A stretch of DNA of 64,000 nucleotides from Toxorhynchites rutilus septentrionalis (lineage: Eukaryota > Arthropoda > Insecta > Diptera > Culicidae): positions 294,214,089 through 294,278,088 of the forward strand of contig NC_073746.1 of assembly GCF_029784135.1 (NCBI RefSeq). Direction: 5' to 3'. The first letter of the stretch is position 1. Each line of letters starts with the position of its first letter. Under the pieces are notes generated by a model that was not told the DNA's origin, ran no database searches, and saw only the letters and a list, made by a program, of their open reading frames with translations. A program made the position numbers and the translations under genes. Below are positions 23,946 to 35,385 of the stretch, in pieces.

Positions 23946-26230
23946 ATTCACTGCGGTAAGTGATATGATTCTAAAAATGCGAACTCTCAACTATTCGGCG
24001 AAAAGAGATTTGAAAAAAATTTAAATTCTTATCTGACTGGTAATGCATTTCGTTATTCCTCGTGCGTAGTACATAAATATTTTTCCTGACCTGAGAAGGT
24101 CATAAAAAACTCTTTTAAAAACTCTCGATCTAATAGGAGTACCGGTAAGTTCCTTTTTTTCAAAAATTAATTTTCTATTTTGCAAAAATGGTTACAAATT
24201 TAATATTCAAAGTATTGCCTAACGCTAGTCACAATCATTCGTTCGCTAAAGGTCAATGAGGAAGTAATAAAAGCATCCAAGAAAAAAATATTCATAGAAT
24301 TAAGAAATAAACAATAGAAGAATTGAAGAATTAGGAAATTAAACAATTCTCGCATAACCCCCCGAAAAGGACCCATCCACACTGATCGATTCTCCTCACT
24401 GACTCTCTCTATCCCAATAACCACGGCTTGCAGACATATTTGACGCCAGTTTTGTTACATCATTTGATAAGCGAGGATACCTTCTACACTTCTGATCTTG
24501 GAACACATCGGGAAATGCTTTTATCGCAAAGTTATTAACGAGTGAGAATGCCGATGAAGAGAACCGACCAATGCAGACAGGTCCTTCTCAAAAGTTACAC
24601 GAGAATTATACAGCAAAGGAATTTATATAATATATGTGTATGAAAGAAATAAAACTTAGCTGACGCCACTGCATGCTCGAGGAATATTCCTTTCCCTATT
24701 GACGAATTTACGCAAAGCTGAATCAGCTCATGCGACATCTACATTAGAGCTCAGAACCCCAAAAGTGAGGGTGTTTGTTTATTTTATGCACTGAAAAGCA
24801 AGATTCGGTGGTGATTTTTCATTTTATTTCAATTTAGATTCATTTCTGCCGTTGAATGTCGTCAGTATATGGTAAGAAAGTTGGAGTTTTGTATATTTAC
24901 GATGGCTTCAACACGCGATTTAACCAAAGTCATAGATAATCTTCGAAAATTTTAAGTTTGATAATGCATACCGGTTATTGATACTATGGATAGTTGCGAT
25001 GAAATCGATATCATATCAAATTGGCTGATACCATTGATTGTGTAGGGGCCGATACGAGAAGGATTTACAGTATTTTTAGCGCAAAACACCCTATTCATCG
25101 TCTACTTAGTTGAAAAAAATTAAAGTTACAATACTTATAACAAGCCATTCCTCGTAATACACATAGCACATTGTAAAATGATTATTTTCTAACCTTTTCA
25201 GCGTGGAAAAAATACATGAATCCGGGAAATTTGAAGATAAATTCTGATTTTTCTAGAAAATTTGAACGAATTTCATACCAAAAAAAACAAAACATTCTCA
25301 TTTTACTCGCTGCGCCATTTGGTTGTAAATCCAACGTAAATTCGTCAATAGTTATTTACGCTTTCCACATGGTAACACTTATTGGTTTCTAGATTCTCTT
25401 CACTTTTCTGTCTCCTCTGTCTACAGTTTCTCGCGGATTGTGTTTCTCTGTGTAGATGCAAACATAGCATACCCACACAACAATACCGCACATTCGCTGC
25501 GTATAGACGGCTTCTTCGTATGATGCAAAAAAAACACAACCGATGCAGCTACCCGCTCAGTCCATCCCTGTCGACGATTCTTTCGGTGTGATATAGTCAC
25601 AACGACATTACAACTGCCCACTCGTACAGGAAAAACAAACACTCATGCGTTCTCATGCCCTATCAGAAAAAAGATAAGCAAGATGCTCGCCGTAATAGTG
25701 CATACACGCGTCGGAAAGAGACCATAACAACAATAAGCCGAGCATCCGACGACCGAGAACACAACGCAACGATAGCGTTTACACCATCACATACGAAGCA
25801 CAAGAATGGCTTCGTTTAATACATCACTGAACAGATTTATAATCTATCATTTTGATGATTTAGATGAAAATTATACAAAATTTCACTGGCTTCGGAATCA
25901 CTAAAGCAGGGAGCACACCCCCTCGTACACTCAAAATACTTTTATCACTGCCCAAACGCGCACATCTCGTTCAGTGCGCTGCTCAAGCTTTTGATCCACA
26001 CCGTGACCGGAACCAAAAAAAAAATAATTCTACAGTTTCATGCACTATTCACGACTATATTTTAAGAAACATTTAACGTTGTAATACGTTTAAAGACCGT
26101 AATGAAAACATATTTGTTTAAACAGTATCAACATATCAAACAGAAACCAATCTCAATCTCAAAAGAAACTATGCGTTGGGCAACAGAAGGACACATCCGC
26201 ACTCGACGATCGCTCGATTGAAACTCCATT
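23946..26230. other. Unannotated, no gene seen
   Basis: AT-rich up to about 25340, then GC-richer (25345-26090) with ORFs of 60-73 codons on both strands. No domains recognised. It is bounded by the 20-nt direct repeat discussed in the findings. Confidence 0.35.
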
Positions 26231-26563
26231 AAAAAAACAAATAGCAAGATTGGTAAAAAACTGATTGAAGTACAAATTCAAAATAATGTATTTATTTTAC
26301 ACATTTCTCCCAATGTGTTGAAAGTTTTTTTTTCATACCGTCAAAAATTCTTCCAACTTTTCCCAAACCCAGGAAGTGATAGCTTCCTTCATCTCATTTT
26401 CCGAGCTGTAATGATTTCCCTAAAGGTCTCTCTTGAGTAGAGGAAAAAATAAAAATCGCAAGCTCAAGGTCGCGAGAAAACGGAGTGTGTAGTGTTTATT
26501 CAATCTTCAGGTTTTTCAGAGCCTCTTCAGTTGCACACGAAGTGTGTGGACGAGCGTTGCTGT

Positions 26564-26571
26564 GTTGCAAG
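26564..26571. repeat. 8-bp target-site duplication, left
   Basis: GTTGCAAG, identical to 27054-27061. Confidence 0.85.
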
Positions 26572-27053
26572 TAGTGATCCCCGATTTTTGAAATCAATCG
26601 TTCGTCAGCTAATCGAATACTTTTCATCAGTTTTTTATTCGATACGATTAATCCCCCAAAATAAACGAATAATCGTCACACTGAGAGAAATAATTAGTTA
26701 GACTAATATTTCTCTTTTGCTAGAAAGCATTCTGGAATCAAAAAAGTGTTCATTTCGCCTAAAAATCAATTATTATCTTTTACGCTCACCTAAACTTGTA
26801 AACAAAACTCAATTCGCTTTGACGGCATTGGGCTTCATTTACCAGTTTAGGGGAGCGTCAAAGATAATGATTGAATTTCAGGATAAAACTGCAGCGGACT
26901 TACGTTTTTTTCCTCTGGGTTTGTATCGATTAATCGACGTAAATTATTCGTTCGCTTCGTTTATTGCTTGCGCAGTATTCGTTCGATTAATAATCGATTT
27001 CTGTAGGAAGTATTCGATTAATCGATGAATCGAACGATTATCGGGCATCACTA
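26572..27053. mobile_element. hAT-type MITE, 482 bp
   Basis: Exact 8-bp direct repeats GTTGCAAG flank the element, and the inverted ends read TAGTGATCCCCGAT and TAGTGATGCCCGAT. Just inside, both ends carry ATCGTTCG and AATCGAATAC motifs, i.e. several AATCGA-type subterminal repeats. An 8-bp duplication with such ends indicates hAT transposition. The 103-codon ORF inside has no transposase features, so it is non-autonomous. Confidence 0.85.
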
Positions 27054-27061
27054 GTTGCAAG
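27054..27061. repeat. 8-bp target-site duplication, right
   Basis: GTTGCAAG, identical to 26564-26571. Confidence 0.85.
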
Positions 27062-27345
27062 ATTATTGACGTCAGGTTACCTCTTACGCGACAAACTGGA
27101 CGTCAGAGATACTTCATAGTGATTCGCCGGTCATTCTGGATCAAGTCTTCGACTAGTTTGCGACGATTGGACATCCACTGCATGTTTGTCAACAATTAAG
27201 GCTTTTCAGGTTGGCATCGGTTCACAGTAGACCTATCAACAGTATCGTCATAATAAACAACCTGTAAACGACGATGAATCCCACTAGGATTCTCTTTCTC
27301 AGCATTTAAAAGTTCGATAACAGCGCGTTGTTTGGTTCGCATTGA

Positions 27346-29227
27346 CATAGCACCAGAAAACGACACCATATTTCCGTCTTTATTTTGTTGTGTTCCTCTT
27401 TGCCTATAGATACATGGTACAACGAGAAAAGTCGGAACATTTTGAAGATAAATAGGAAACTTCGAAAATTTGAGTTCCCATATTTTCGACAATGATATCG
27501 TAATATGCGTTGTTAATCCAATCGTTATTCACGCTAACGGAATTGACTTTCTTTCGAAAATGGTAATGGATTATCGGGTGAAATAACGCACTTTGAAAAT
27601 ATGAATTAGAAATGTAAATTAACCTCTTGGTATAAAAAATGTATTCCATGTGACGGAGTAACATGGTTTTGCAAGTCAAAAATGATTATGTAAGGGTTAG
27701 CACTCAAATAACATCAAGTAATATCTTCACTTCATTTTTGGTAAACTGCTTTCGGGCTTGCTAATCTGGTAGAGTTATTAAATTCTTAAACAATTTTGTT
27801 TCACACCGCCGTAGATGTCAACACTGTTCATGCCACCACGAATTTTTTGATTGATTGATATTTTTCTATTTAACAATAAAGGTCATTCATCTCCAACCTT
27901 GAAAAGAGTTAACTAGAAATCAATTAATGAATAGTTCCGGGAATAGTAAGGAATGATCGAAAGTTTTCATATCAAAAAATCAACTTTGGGCGGAACGAAG
28001 TTCATATCAGATCAGTTAGTAAGCGAATACATGTCAGACAAATCGAGAACGAAACATTATCAATGCTCCAGTATGTGGCGGAGGAATATGACTTTCGGTG
28101 TAATGTTAACTGCTAGATGATATGTTCACATAACTTTATTTTCTAAATCTGCTATTGTTGTATGAAACGTATTCTGTAATTAACTTAACGCACTTATTGA
28201 AAAGAACTGTAGAACGTTTTCATCCCCTTTGTAGCTCAAAAGAAAACTTGAATATAAGCCACAAATTGTGTTTGTTGGCAAAATATTTCTTCATCGAGAT
28301 TCCAAAATATGTAAAAAGATTCTTGGTCCAAATTATATTGAAAATAAGACTTGCTGCTCACAATAGCCAAAAAACACAAAATCGGGGAAGATTGCCATTT
28401 GTACGAAGCGTATGCTCGTTGTTTGAAAACATGAGTTTGAATTTAAAATATGGAATGTTAGATACGCAATCTGATATCTGAATGTGATCCTGCAAACGAA
28501 ATCCGAATCTGAGATTATCATTTGGTCGGTGTTCAGTCAGATCGGACTAAGTAACATAGTTATGATTTCGAGTAAATCAAACCCAAAGTTTGAAGTTGTG
28601 TAGTTTCAGTAGCCTTCAATCATTCTCCCTAATTGTTGTTTTACAGCTCTAAGTTACTCTGTAACAAGGTCATGTAGTCATATTATTACAAAAAAAAAAC
28701 TCTTTCAAGTCAATCAAAGGGGTTTCAGAACTGGATATGTGAACCGAAAAATATTTGTCAGAGACTTGTTTCACAATTTAATGACGAAAGCATATCATTT
28801 ATTTAGAACGCAATCAACATGGAATTTAAATTGTAGAATTTACTACCTTAAACCTGCACAATAAAACAAACTGGTTTTGTGGCTTGAAACAGTATTTTAA
28901 TTACAAAATAAAAAAAAAGATTCATTTGAAACCACATCATTTGAAAACCACTAAATCATCGCGGAGAAATCCAATATTTCATTTGAAACTCTATACATTT
29001 TCTGATTCTGTCTAATTTCTCTAATCACTCTCAAAATTCACTCTGACTACATACTATTATCAGTTTTTGCTGATCATTCAAAATAAATTTATGCTATAAA
29101 CCTAGCTGTTTGCAACATCAATGTGATCTGATAAATGTAGAATTTAGGTGAAGAAATTCTTATTGTTTGCTACTATAAACTCTTTTTTTATCATTTCATT
29201 ACCGATTTTATTAGCACCGACCATTTG
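27346..29227. other. Unannotated, no gene seen
   Basis: Short ORFs only (up to 108 codons at 28155-28481, no domain seen). AT-rich. Confidence 0.4.
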
Positions 29228-29515
29228 GAATTATAATCCGACTCAGGATTTGAATCGGAATCGAAATCTAGATCTGAATTCAAATCTGAATCTGTATATC
29301 AATTTGGTTTTATCCGGTCTGACTTAGCACCGACCATTTAGAATTATAATCTGACTCATTTGAATCTGAAATCTGAAATCTGAAATCAGAATCGAAATCT
29401 GAATCTGAATCTCAATCTCAATCTGAGTATCAATCTGGAATTCAAATCTGAAATCTCAATCTGAGTATCAATCTGGAATTCAAATCAGGAATCTGAATCT
29501 GGAATGTATTTGTAA
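29228..29515. repeat. (GAATCT)n degenerate hexamer repeat
   Basis: Complementary type of the 20.1-kb satellite: GAATCTGAATCTGAAT and AATCTGGAATTCAAATC units. A ~50-bp block containing GTATCAATCTGGAATTCAAAT is directly repeated. Confidence 0.85.
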
Positions 29516-30885
29516 TTTAGGATTTGAACAAAATATCAGAAACTTTTCCAGAAACAACCCATGATATAACAGTTGTTGAACAATACGATCTATCTTTTTT
29601 TCTCACTTCACGAAAGAAGTTTACGAGATACAATGTATGAATGTTTGAACTGCGTATCACAAAATTCACAGAGTATACATTTGCCCACTTCCACCAAATG
29701 CACATATATTGTTTACATTTGCTCATTTGACGATCTCAAATCCGGTTCAAACGAAACAATGCAACGGCACCAATATGCAAGTCATTGGCATGACTCTCAA
29801 TTTTGTGCAGTTCTTTTGGCCATTACCCTTTCCAAACGATTTAAGATTTAATACTACAATGACTCACAATAAAAAGATGGCTCTATCAACCCATGTTTTG
29901 TGTATCTTAGAAGTGTAATTCCAACAGACATTAAAGATAAATATTACTACATACAGGTTGAACATATGATCGAACCCCTCGTGCTAGTTTTACCTCCAAT
30001 TGAAACTAATTTCTTAATTACAGACCTCCCGGCAATCGGACGCACGCGTATTGAACTCAACCAACTCAACAACCCAGCACAAGCCGGGACCGCGTAATTA
30101 TTCAATAAAACCAATGAAGCCGATCGATTAGCGATGGGGTAACCCATCTCTATTGCCTTCTGACCACGAATGCTCGATCGTGTCATTTTTTTCTCTCCTT
30201 TTTCTACATTCATCACTGTACAGTGAAATATGGGGATCGAATTGATTGTTGGGTTGGTGGAAGATTTATTAATCGCGGTAGCGAAGTACACGACTTAGCG
30301 ATACGTTAATTGTTTTGAAGTAGACACGATGATGATGATGATAGACTATATTAACACTTTTTTGTGTGATAATTACTTCTTCCGAACATCCGAAATGAAC
30401 TTGTGATGTCATTAACTTTTAACTTCCCCAAGAGGATGCAAAATAATACAGGAGCATAGAAGATTCAACCAAAATGCAGTTGAAGCGATTCAGTGATGGG
30501 TATTAACGCGGAAACACTCAACGGGTTGACATTGAACCTAGGAGGTTGACCAAATACGCCATGACTAAATTTCACGAAGTTTTATGGCTTTCAAAGGAAA
30601 TCAATCTGACGGCAGATAGATTATCAGCTATGACTAGTTTAGATGCAAAACAGTGAACACTCCTATGACATAATTGTTGCTTATCGAATCTCTGTTCGAG
30701 CCACACCCTGGAAATCAGTTGATGTGATCCGTGGAAGGATAGCTTTTGTCCGATTGAACATAAATTATACACCGACACGTTTGTTCACGACTAAAATGAT
30801 TCACCAGTAAACCGGGAAATCGTTTGTGTCATTGGCTTCAGTCATCTGCTGGTATGACCTCTGACACATTATTGTGGGATATAAA
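29516..30885. other. Unannotated, no gene seen
   Basis: Overlapping ORFs up to 114 codons (minus 29947-30291) without recognisable domains. A short (GAT)n run is present at about 30328. Confidence 0.35.
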
Positions 30886-30887
30886 TA

Positions 30888-31060
30888 CAGCCATTCCATG
30901 TCAAACCGATATAGTGTTACTCAGATTTTCGTCAAAAGTGGTAGTTTTGTTCTTTATCGCAAATTATGAGACTCGTATTTTTTTTATTTTTTTGTGAGGG
31001 TGACCATTTCCATTTAAGGGTGGTCAAAAAAAAAACAATTTTTTCGCATATTATTCATAA
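30888..31060 (+). repeat. Truncated copy of the 42.4-kb foldback family, left end
   Basis: Starts ACAGCCATTCCATG, then CAAACCGATATAGTG and GTTTTGTTCTTTATCGC, continuing through GGTGACCATTTCCATTT. It is colinear with 42405-42560. Confidence 0.75.
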
Positions 31061-32464
31061 TTATCAAAAATATTATCTGATATTCTCTAAGGTATCACAA
31101 TATTTGCTTTTTTTCTCTTTCTATTTCAGATATCTATGGATAGATTCAGTACCTATTGGCATCAGTTCCCGAACCAATTTTTCTTCCTTTTTTTTGACCC
31201 GTAGGTTTTTGGAATTTGACTTACGGTGTTTTCACTTTCACTGAATTATCTAATCGCCATTATTGGATTGCACGGTTTCAATATCATCTTATTATAATCA
31301 TTGTCAATCGAATAATTAATCAATCTATCGATCAATCAGTCAATCAGCCATTGGCCATAGCAGAACTCAGTATTATTTCAGAATACTACTTCAGATTCCT
31401 GATTTAACTCATTGTGGTCGTTTGTCTGTTCTCAGCCACCATAGCACGAAATCATGCTAATCTCATTTACTCAACCAAATATCAGTTTATGCTTTTCCTA
31501 AACGAAGCTTGATGTCTAGTGAACCTGTTCACGAATGAATACAGTGCTCCTATGAGTAATAGATAACGGTACTCAGTATCAACAAAAGTAGTCACCCACA
31601 CAGGACAACGCACAGTGCGTTGAATGCATAGGAATGTGGGACAAAAATCAAAACAGCATAATTTAGCCATTGTAACTTTTTGGTGTGACGGAAGAGATTG
31701 TTCATAAGTATCAGAACTACTGTTAGCGTAAATGTCTCATGTTATTTGAATAATCGCAAAAGGGTCCCAAGCAACAAAATCTTTATTCATCTAAAGTGAA
31801 AACTTTTGATCAATTCAGATACACAGAAATCATTATTCGAGTAACTACTGGTTTAAATTATGTTGAAGTAATTGTTTTAAAGAGTAGAGTAATAGTTTGC
31901 ATAAGTGTATTATGTCTCCTGATGTAAATGATGATCTCATGTAAAAAATCCATGTTCGTTAAAAATGAAAAATGTTGATCTTTTCCGATACATATTGCTG
32001 ACACACACATATTGCTGACACTACACATTCATTGCATCAATCGCAAAAATGTCTCATATTCAACGGATAATAAAAATAAAATTATGAATTGATTATACTT
32101 CATATGAGACTTGGAGACTGTTTCGAAAGATTTCACACAAAGGCGAATTATAAAATATAATTTTTATATAAAAACATCACATTAAAAACATTGTTAAGTT
32201 GAAACATATATATATAGTTCACAAAAAATGTTTATTTTTCATAATCTTGCATGTATTACTGCTTTTTCAAGGAAAAATACTTCCGACCAGTACGACACTC
32301 ATACCCAAATTTAATACGACCGCAAAGGGTTAAGTTTCAAATTCTATGTGACAAATTACTGGGTTTCAAATTCTTGAATCTAAATCCTATATTTCAAATT
32401 TCAAATGCAGAATCCAGTTTCCAGATGAAGGATTACCAGTTTATCTATTTTCACATTGAGCGCT
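31061..32464. other. AT-rich stretch, no gene seen
   Basis: No repeat family or coding feature recognised. A local CAATC-rich tract lies at 31300-31350. Confidence 0.4.
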
Positions 32465-32640
32465 GAAAGGATATTCACTCTGTGGGACCCATAAACACCA
32501 TTCACAATTTCAGCGGCCTGGCTTGCATTTCCGCCTTTATAAAAGAAAAAGGGTAAAATGTACTGAATGGAACGAACAAAAACCAGCAAAAGATTTTTTT
32601 AGTGTGAAATATCACCTTTACAATGAGCCTAAACTTGAAA
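32465..32640 (-). pseudogene. Mariner transposase N-terminal fossil
   Basis: Minus-strand reading gives FYKGGNASQAAEIVNGVYG, matching the N-terminal helix-turn-helix segment of the 43.3-kb mariner (GKNASQAANKICAVYG). Only this segment survives. Confidence 0.65.
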
Positions 32641-32999
32641 TTGTATGATCGATATTACGTGAGATATTGATCACAAAAACCCTCTTTGAGATATTCAGCT
32701 TTTTGCATTTTTTCTGATCTCGACAATATGCTGGTCATCAAAATACGCTGAAATAAATATCTTCTCCAATATTCTTATTTTATGTAAAAAGCTCAGTCTT
32801 CATAAAATCATATAATATATGTAGTTAACCTTTTTTCTAGAAAACCTCTCATTTGCTGTAAAAGATCTAAAATCAATAGAGCATATCAAAGGTTACACAT
32901 TTTAAAAAATGTGTGGAAAAAAATGTTTCGAAGTTGTTAGAGAATAAATAGGGTACACAAAAAAAAACATTTAACGTACAAATCTAAGCAGTAGAAAGA

Positions 33000-33650
33000 A
33001 GAGTTCCTCTATTCAATAGATGGCGTTAGCAATCTGTTCATTGCGGTATATAAGCGCCGTCGGGTTAAGATGAAAACATGTAAAGAACACCACTCTCAGA
33101 CAGTTTTGTGAGTACTAGACTAAGTGTTGTTCGAACACGCGTTAAGGATCCGACATATTTTCCTGTTTGTTTTACTTTGATGAAGGCGAAACCCCAGGCC
33201 AGATAGCTGAAAATGTGTGTAGTGTTTATGGTCGAGATACTGTAACAATCATTCATGCGCAATTTCGACTTCGTATATTCAGTTCCGAGAATTTCGTTGA
33301 TTTTGAAAAATACATCACGCTTCGTTTGGTTGGTTGTCGAAAATTTCAATTAAATAATGATAATCCTTGTTTGCCGACGACCTGAACATTTTACAAAAAA
33401 AAACATTTCGAGTCACTTCAAGTTAACGCAAAAAATCTCATGCACCGAGTTTCCATCCTGAAAAGCTGAATCGCAACGAAAGTGACCCTTTCCAGAAGCG
33501 AATGGAAGGTACGTCACTTACGACAACGTCAAGCGAAAACGGTCATGGATACACAGCTGCGAGTCAGTGCAAACGGTAATCAAGCAAAGATCGACAATCA
33601 GGAAGGTTTTTCTATTACAAACCCTCGTCCTTATTAGCAAAAAGCGAGCT
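33000..33650 (+). pseudogene. Mariner transposase fossil
   Basis: An upstream TTCAATAGATGGCGTT block and a TATATAAGC box (about 33046) precede a degraded frame: FYFDEGETPGQIAENVCSVY at about 33170, then, in shifted frames, RNESDPFQKRM (33475) and KRKRSW-like text before a truncated continuation. The central part of the catalytic domain is missing and no inverted ends were found. It is interrupted or truncated on the right by a foldback element at 33656. Confidence 0.65.
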
Positions 33651-33655
33651 GCTCA

Positions 33656-33945
33656 GATGCCAATGAAAATAGGGGTGTCGATCTGCGACAAAAAAAATCG
33701 AAATGAAAGTAGATCTCGACGTTTCAGCCAATTTAATACACCATTTTCATAAACTTCCTCCTTGTGTGATTTTTCGATTTTCAAAAAACTCCAACTTTGA
33801 CCGCTTTGCGCCACTATTTTTTAAACCCGATTGAGTTGAAATTTTGCATAGGGTGTTTTTTCGAGATGGGGAACATTTTGTATAGGGTAATTTATTGAAT
33901 TTTTTTTTTAAATGGTTTTTCCCATACACTCATTGGCACCCTAGC
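33656..33945. mobile_element. Foldback-family MITE ('GCCAATGAA'), diverged copy
   Basis: Left end GATGCCAATGAAAAT, right end CATTGGCACCCTAG. The right arm (33770-33945) matches 12675-12849 closely: CAAACTTTGACCGCTTTGCG-type word, GCATAGGGTGTTTTTTCG, AACATTTTGTATAGGG. The left arm is diverged. Confidence 0.6.
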
Positions 33946-33949
33946 ATTG

Positions 33950-34400
33950 GCATTTTGTGTTCTGGAAAAAATCACACCCATGTTTCGTCGCCAGAAATTA
34001 TGCGTTGGATGAACGTGGGATCAGAATTTCATCGTTCAAGTATGTCTTCAGTCTCCTGATTGCGATGAAATTTTTGAACAAAAATGAGCTCTTTTGATAC
34101 GAGTTGTGCTGTGACTTTTCTTATGCCCAAACATCACCAAAAATATGACGAAAGGATCGTTAGAGATCTATTTCAAATTTTCTCTCTCAAGCTTGCGGTT
34201 TCCGAGCACCATTCTTTCTGTTTTGTAGATGTTTTCATCAGCTGAAGAAGTGGATGGTCGTCCTTAACGTAGAAATCGTTCATCTCTTCACGGTCGTCTT
34301 TGAATTCCTTTTACCATTCATACACCTTTGTTTACGATATATATTTGACAAAATGTACAAGTACGATTTTACGGATTTATAATATGTGACGAATGTCTTA
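33950..34400 (-). pseudogene. Mariner-like transposase fossil, minus strand
   Basis: Minus-strand reading from 34340 downward gives KVYEW, KEFKDDREEMND and DDHPLLQLMK (N-terminal domain of one mariner group) and, after frameshifts, DPTFIQRIISGDETWV at about 34010, which is the first catalytic Asp context. It breaks at the foldback element to its left. Confidence 0.6.
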
Positions 34401-34463
34401 CTGACAATATTATGTTGAAATTGTATTTGAAGACGTGTACTTCAGCTTCAGAACGTAGTACTA

Positions 34464-35385
34464 CATGGGCTGAAAAGTCCCGGAATTTTTAATGATAATA
34501 ATTGTTTTTTTGTGCAAAGCCGCATTCAACATAGTTTCCTTCGAGGGCAATACACTTGGTATAGCGAGTTTCCAACATTTCGACTCCGTTTCTGTAGCAC
34601 GAAACGTCTAAATCTTCGAAATATGCCTCAGTACCACTCTGCAGACTGCCTATCGGACTCAGGAGTGTGGTAATGGATCCACGTTTCACTCATTGTCACA
34701 AAAAATCGAAAGAAGTCCACTCGATTACGCCTCAGCAACGCCAAACCGACTGTCGAATCATCAATGCGTCGCTGTTTTTGGTCGACGGTCAGCAAACGCG
34801 GCAACCATCGTGCAGATGGCTTTTTCATGTCCAGAATGTCGTGCAAAATGTATCCCACTCGCTCTTTCGAAATGCCAACGGCCACAGCTAACACGCGTAA
34901 CTTCACTTTACAATCGTCCAAAACGAGTCGATATACTTGTTTTACGATTTCTGGATTCGTAGCCTGTTTTGGCCTTCCAGAGCGAGGTGCATCTGCGTAC
35001 TGTCTACCCAAGCTCAAGCTCAAGCTCCAAAGCGAGGAGCATCTGCGGTACTTGTACGCCCCATTTTAAATTCACTAAATTACCTATAAACTGTTGTTCT
35101 CGAAGAAGCAGGATTGGAATAACATTTCGTCAACCACTGCGTTGATTGTTCAGGAGTTTCTCTCATCAAGAAACAATGTGTGATCAAAACACGGTATTCC
35201 TCTTTTTCCATTTTCTATACGAATGCTCAGGTGATGACACTTAAACAACTGTAGTTTGTGAACGAATAAACGAAATGTCATGAAACTTCACACATAAACT
35301 AATGACAGATGAACCTCTCGAAATGTATCTTGTTCATTTTTAGTGTCGCCATCTATTGAAAAATCCCGGGACTTTCCAGCCCATG
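34464..35385 (-). mobile_element. Mariner element with inactive transposase, 922 bp
   Basis: TA at 34462-34463 and 35386-35387. Inverted ends CATGGGCTGAAAAGTCCCGG and CATGGGCTGGAAAGTCCCGG. On the minus strand a transposase remnant runs from about 35050 to 34520: ADAPRSGRPKQA, a helix-turn-helix with GISKERVGYILHD, then RWLPRLLT, TMSETWIHYHTPE and the C-terminal RYTKCIALEGNYVE. The first catalytic Asp (normally VDETW) is Ser, and the DNAxPH/PDL segment between TPE..QSAEW and the C-terminus is deleted. A 26-bp LINE-tail insertion lies at 35001-35026. Confidence 0.85.
34977..35051. repeat. Microinsertion with ~24-bp target duplication
   Basis: AGCGAGGTGCATCTGCG (34981-34997) and AGCGAGGAGCATCTGCG (35031-35047) are near-identical direct copies. 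The 26 bp between them (35001-35026) are TGTCTACCC followed by AAGCTC units, the same as the LINE terminus at 23653-23682. Confidence 0.7.

Larger units (their letters stand above)
26326..27345 (-). pseudogene. Mariner-like transposase fossil with hAT insertion
   Basis: Minus strand. The N-terminal part (about 27345-27080) reads MRTKQRAVIELLNAEKE and IHRRLQ, then DTVDRSTVN, the usual start of one mariner group, followed by RRKLVEDLIQNDRRIT. The C-terminal part (26570-26326) has NARPHTS, EEALKNLK, LAIF (degraded PCDFHLF), and the terminal EMKEAITSW segment. The Asp before NARPH is Ser. The middle third is deleted, stops are frequent, and a hAT MITE (26572-27053) interrupts it. Not functional. 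Confidence 0.75.

Noticed and set aside
26717..27028. 103-codon frame inside the hAT MITE
   Set aside because: No hAT transposase motif (no zinc finger, no dimerisation domain); the element is too short to be autonomous.
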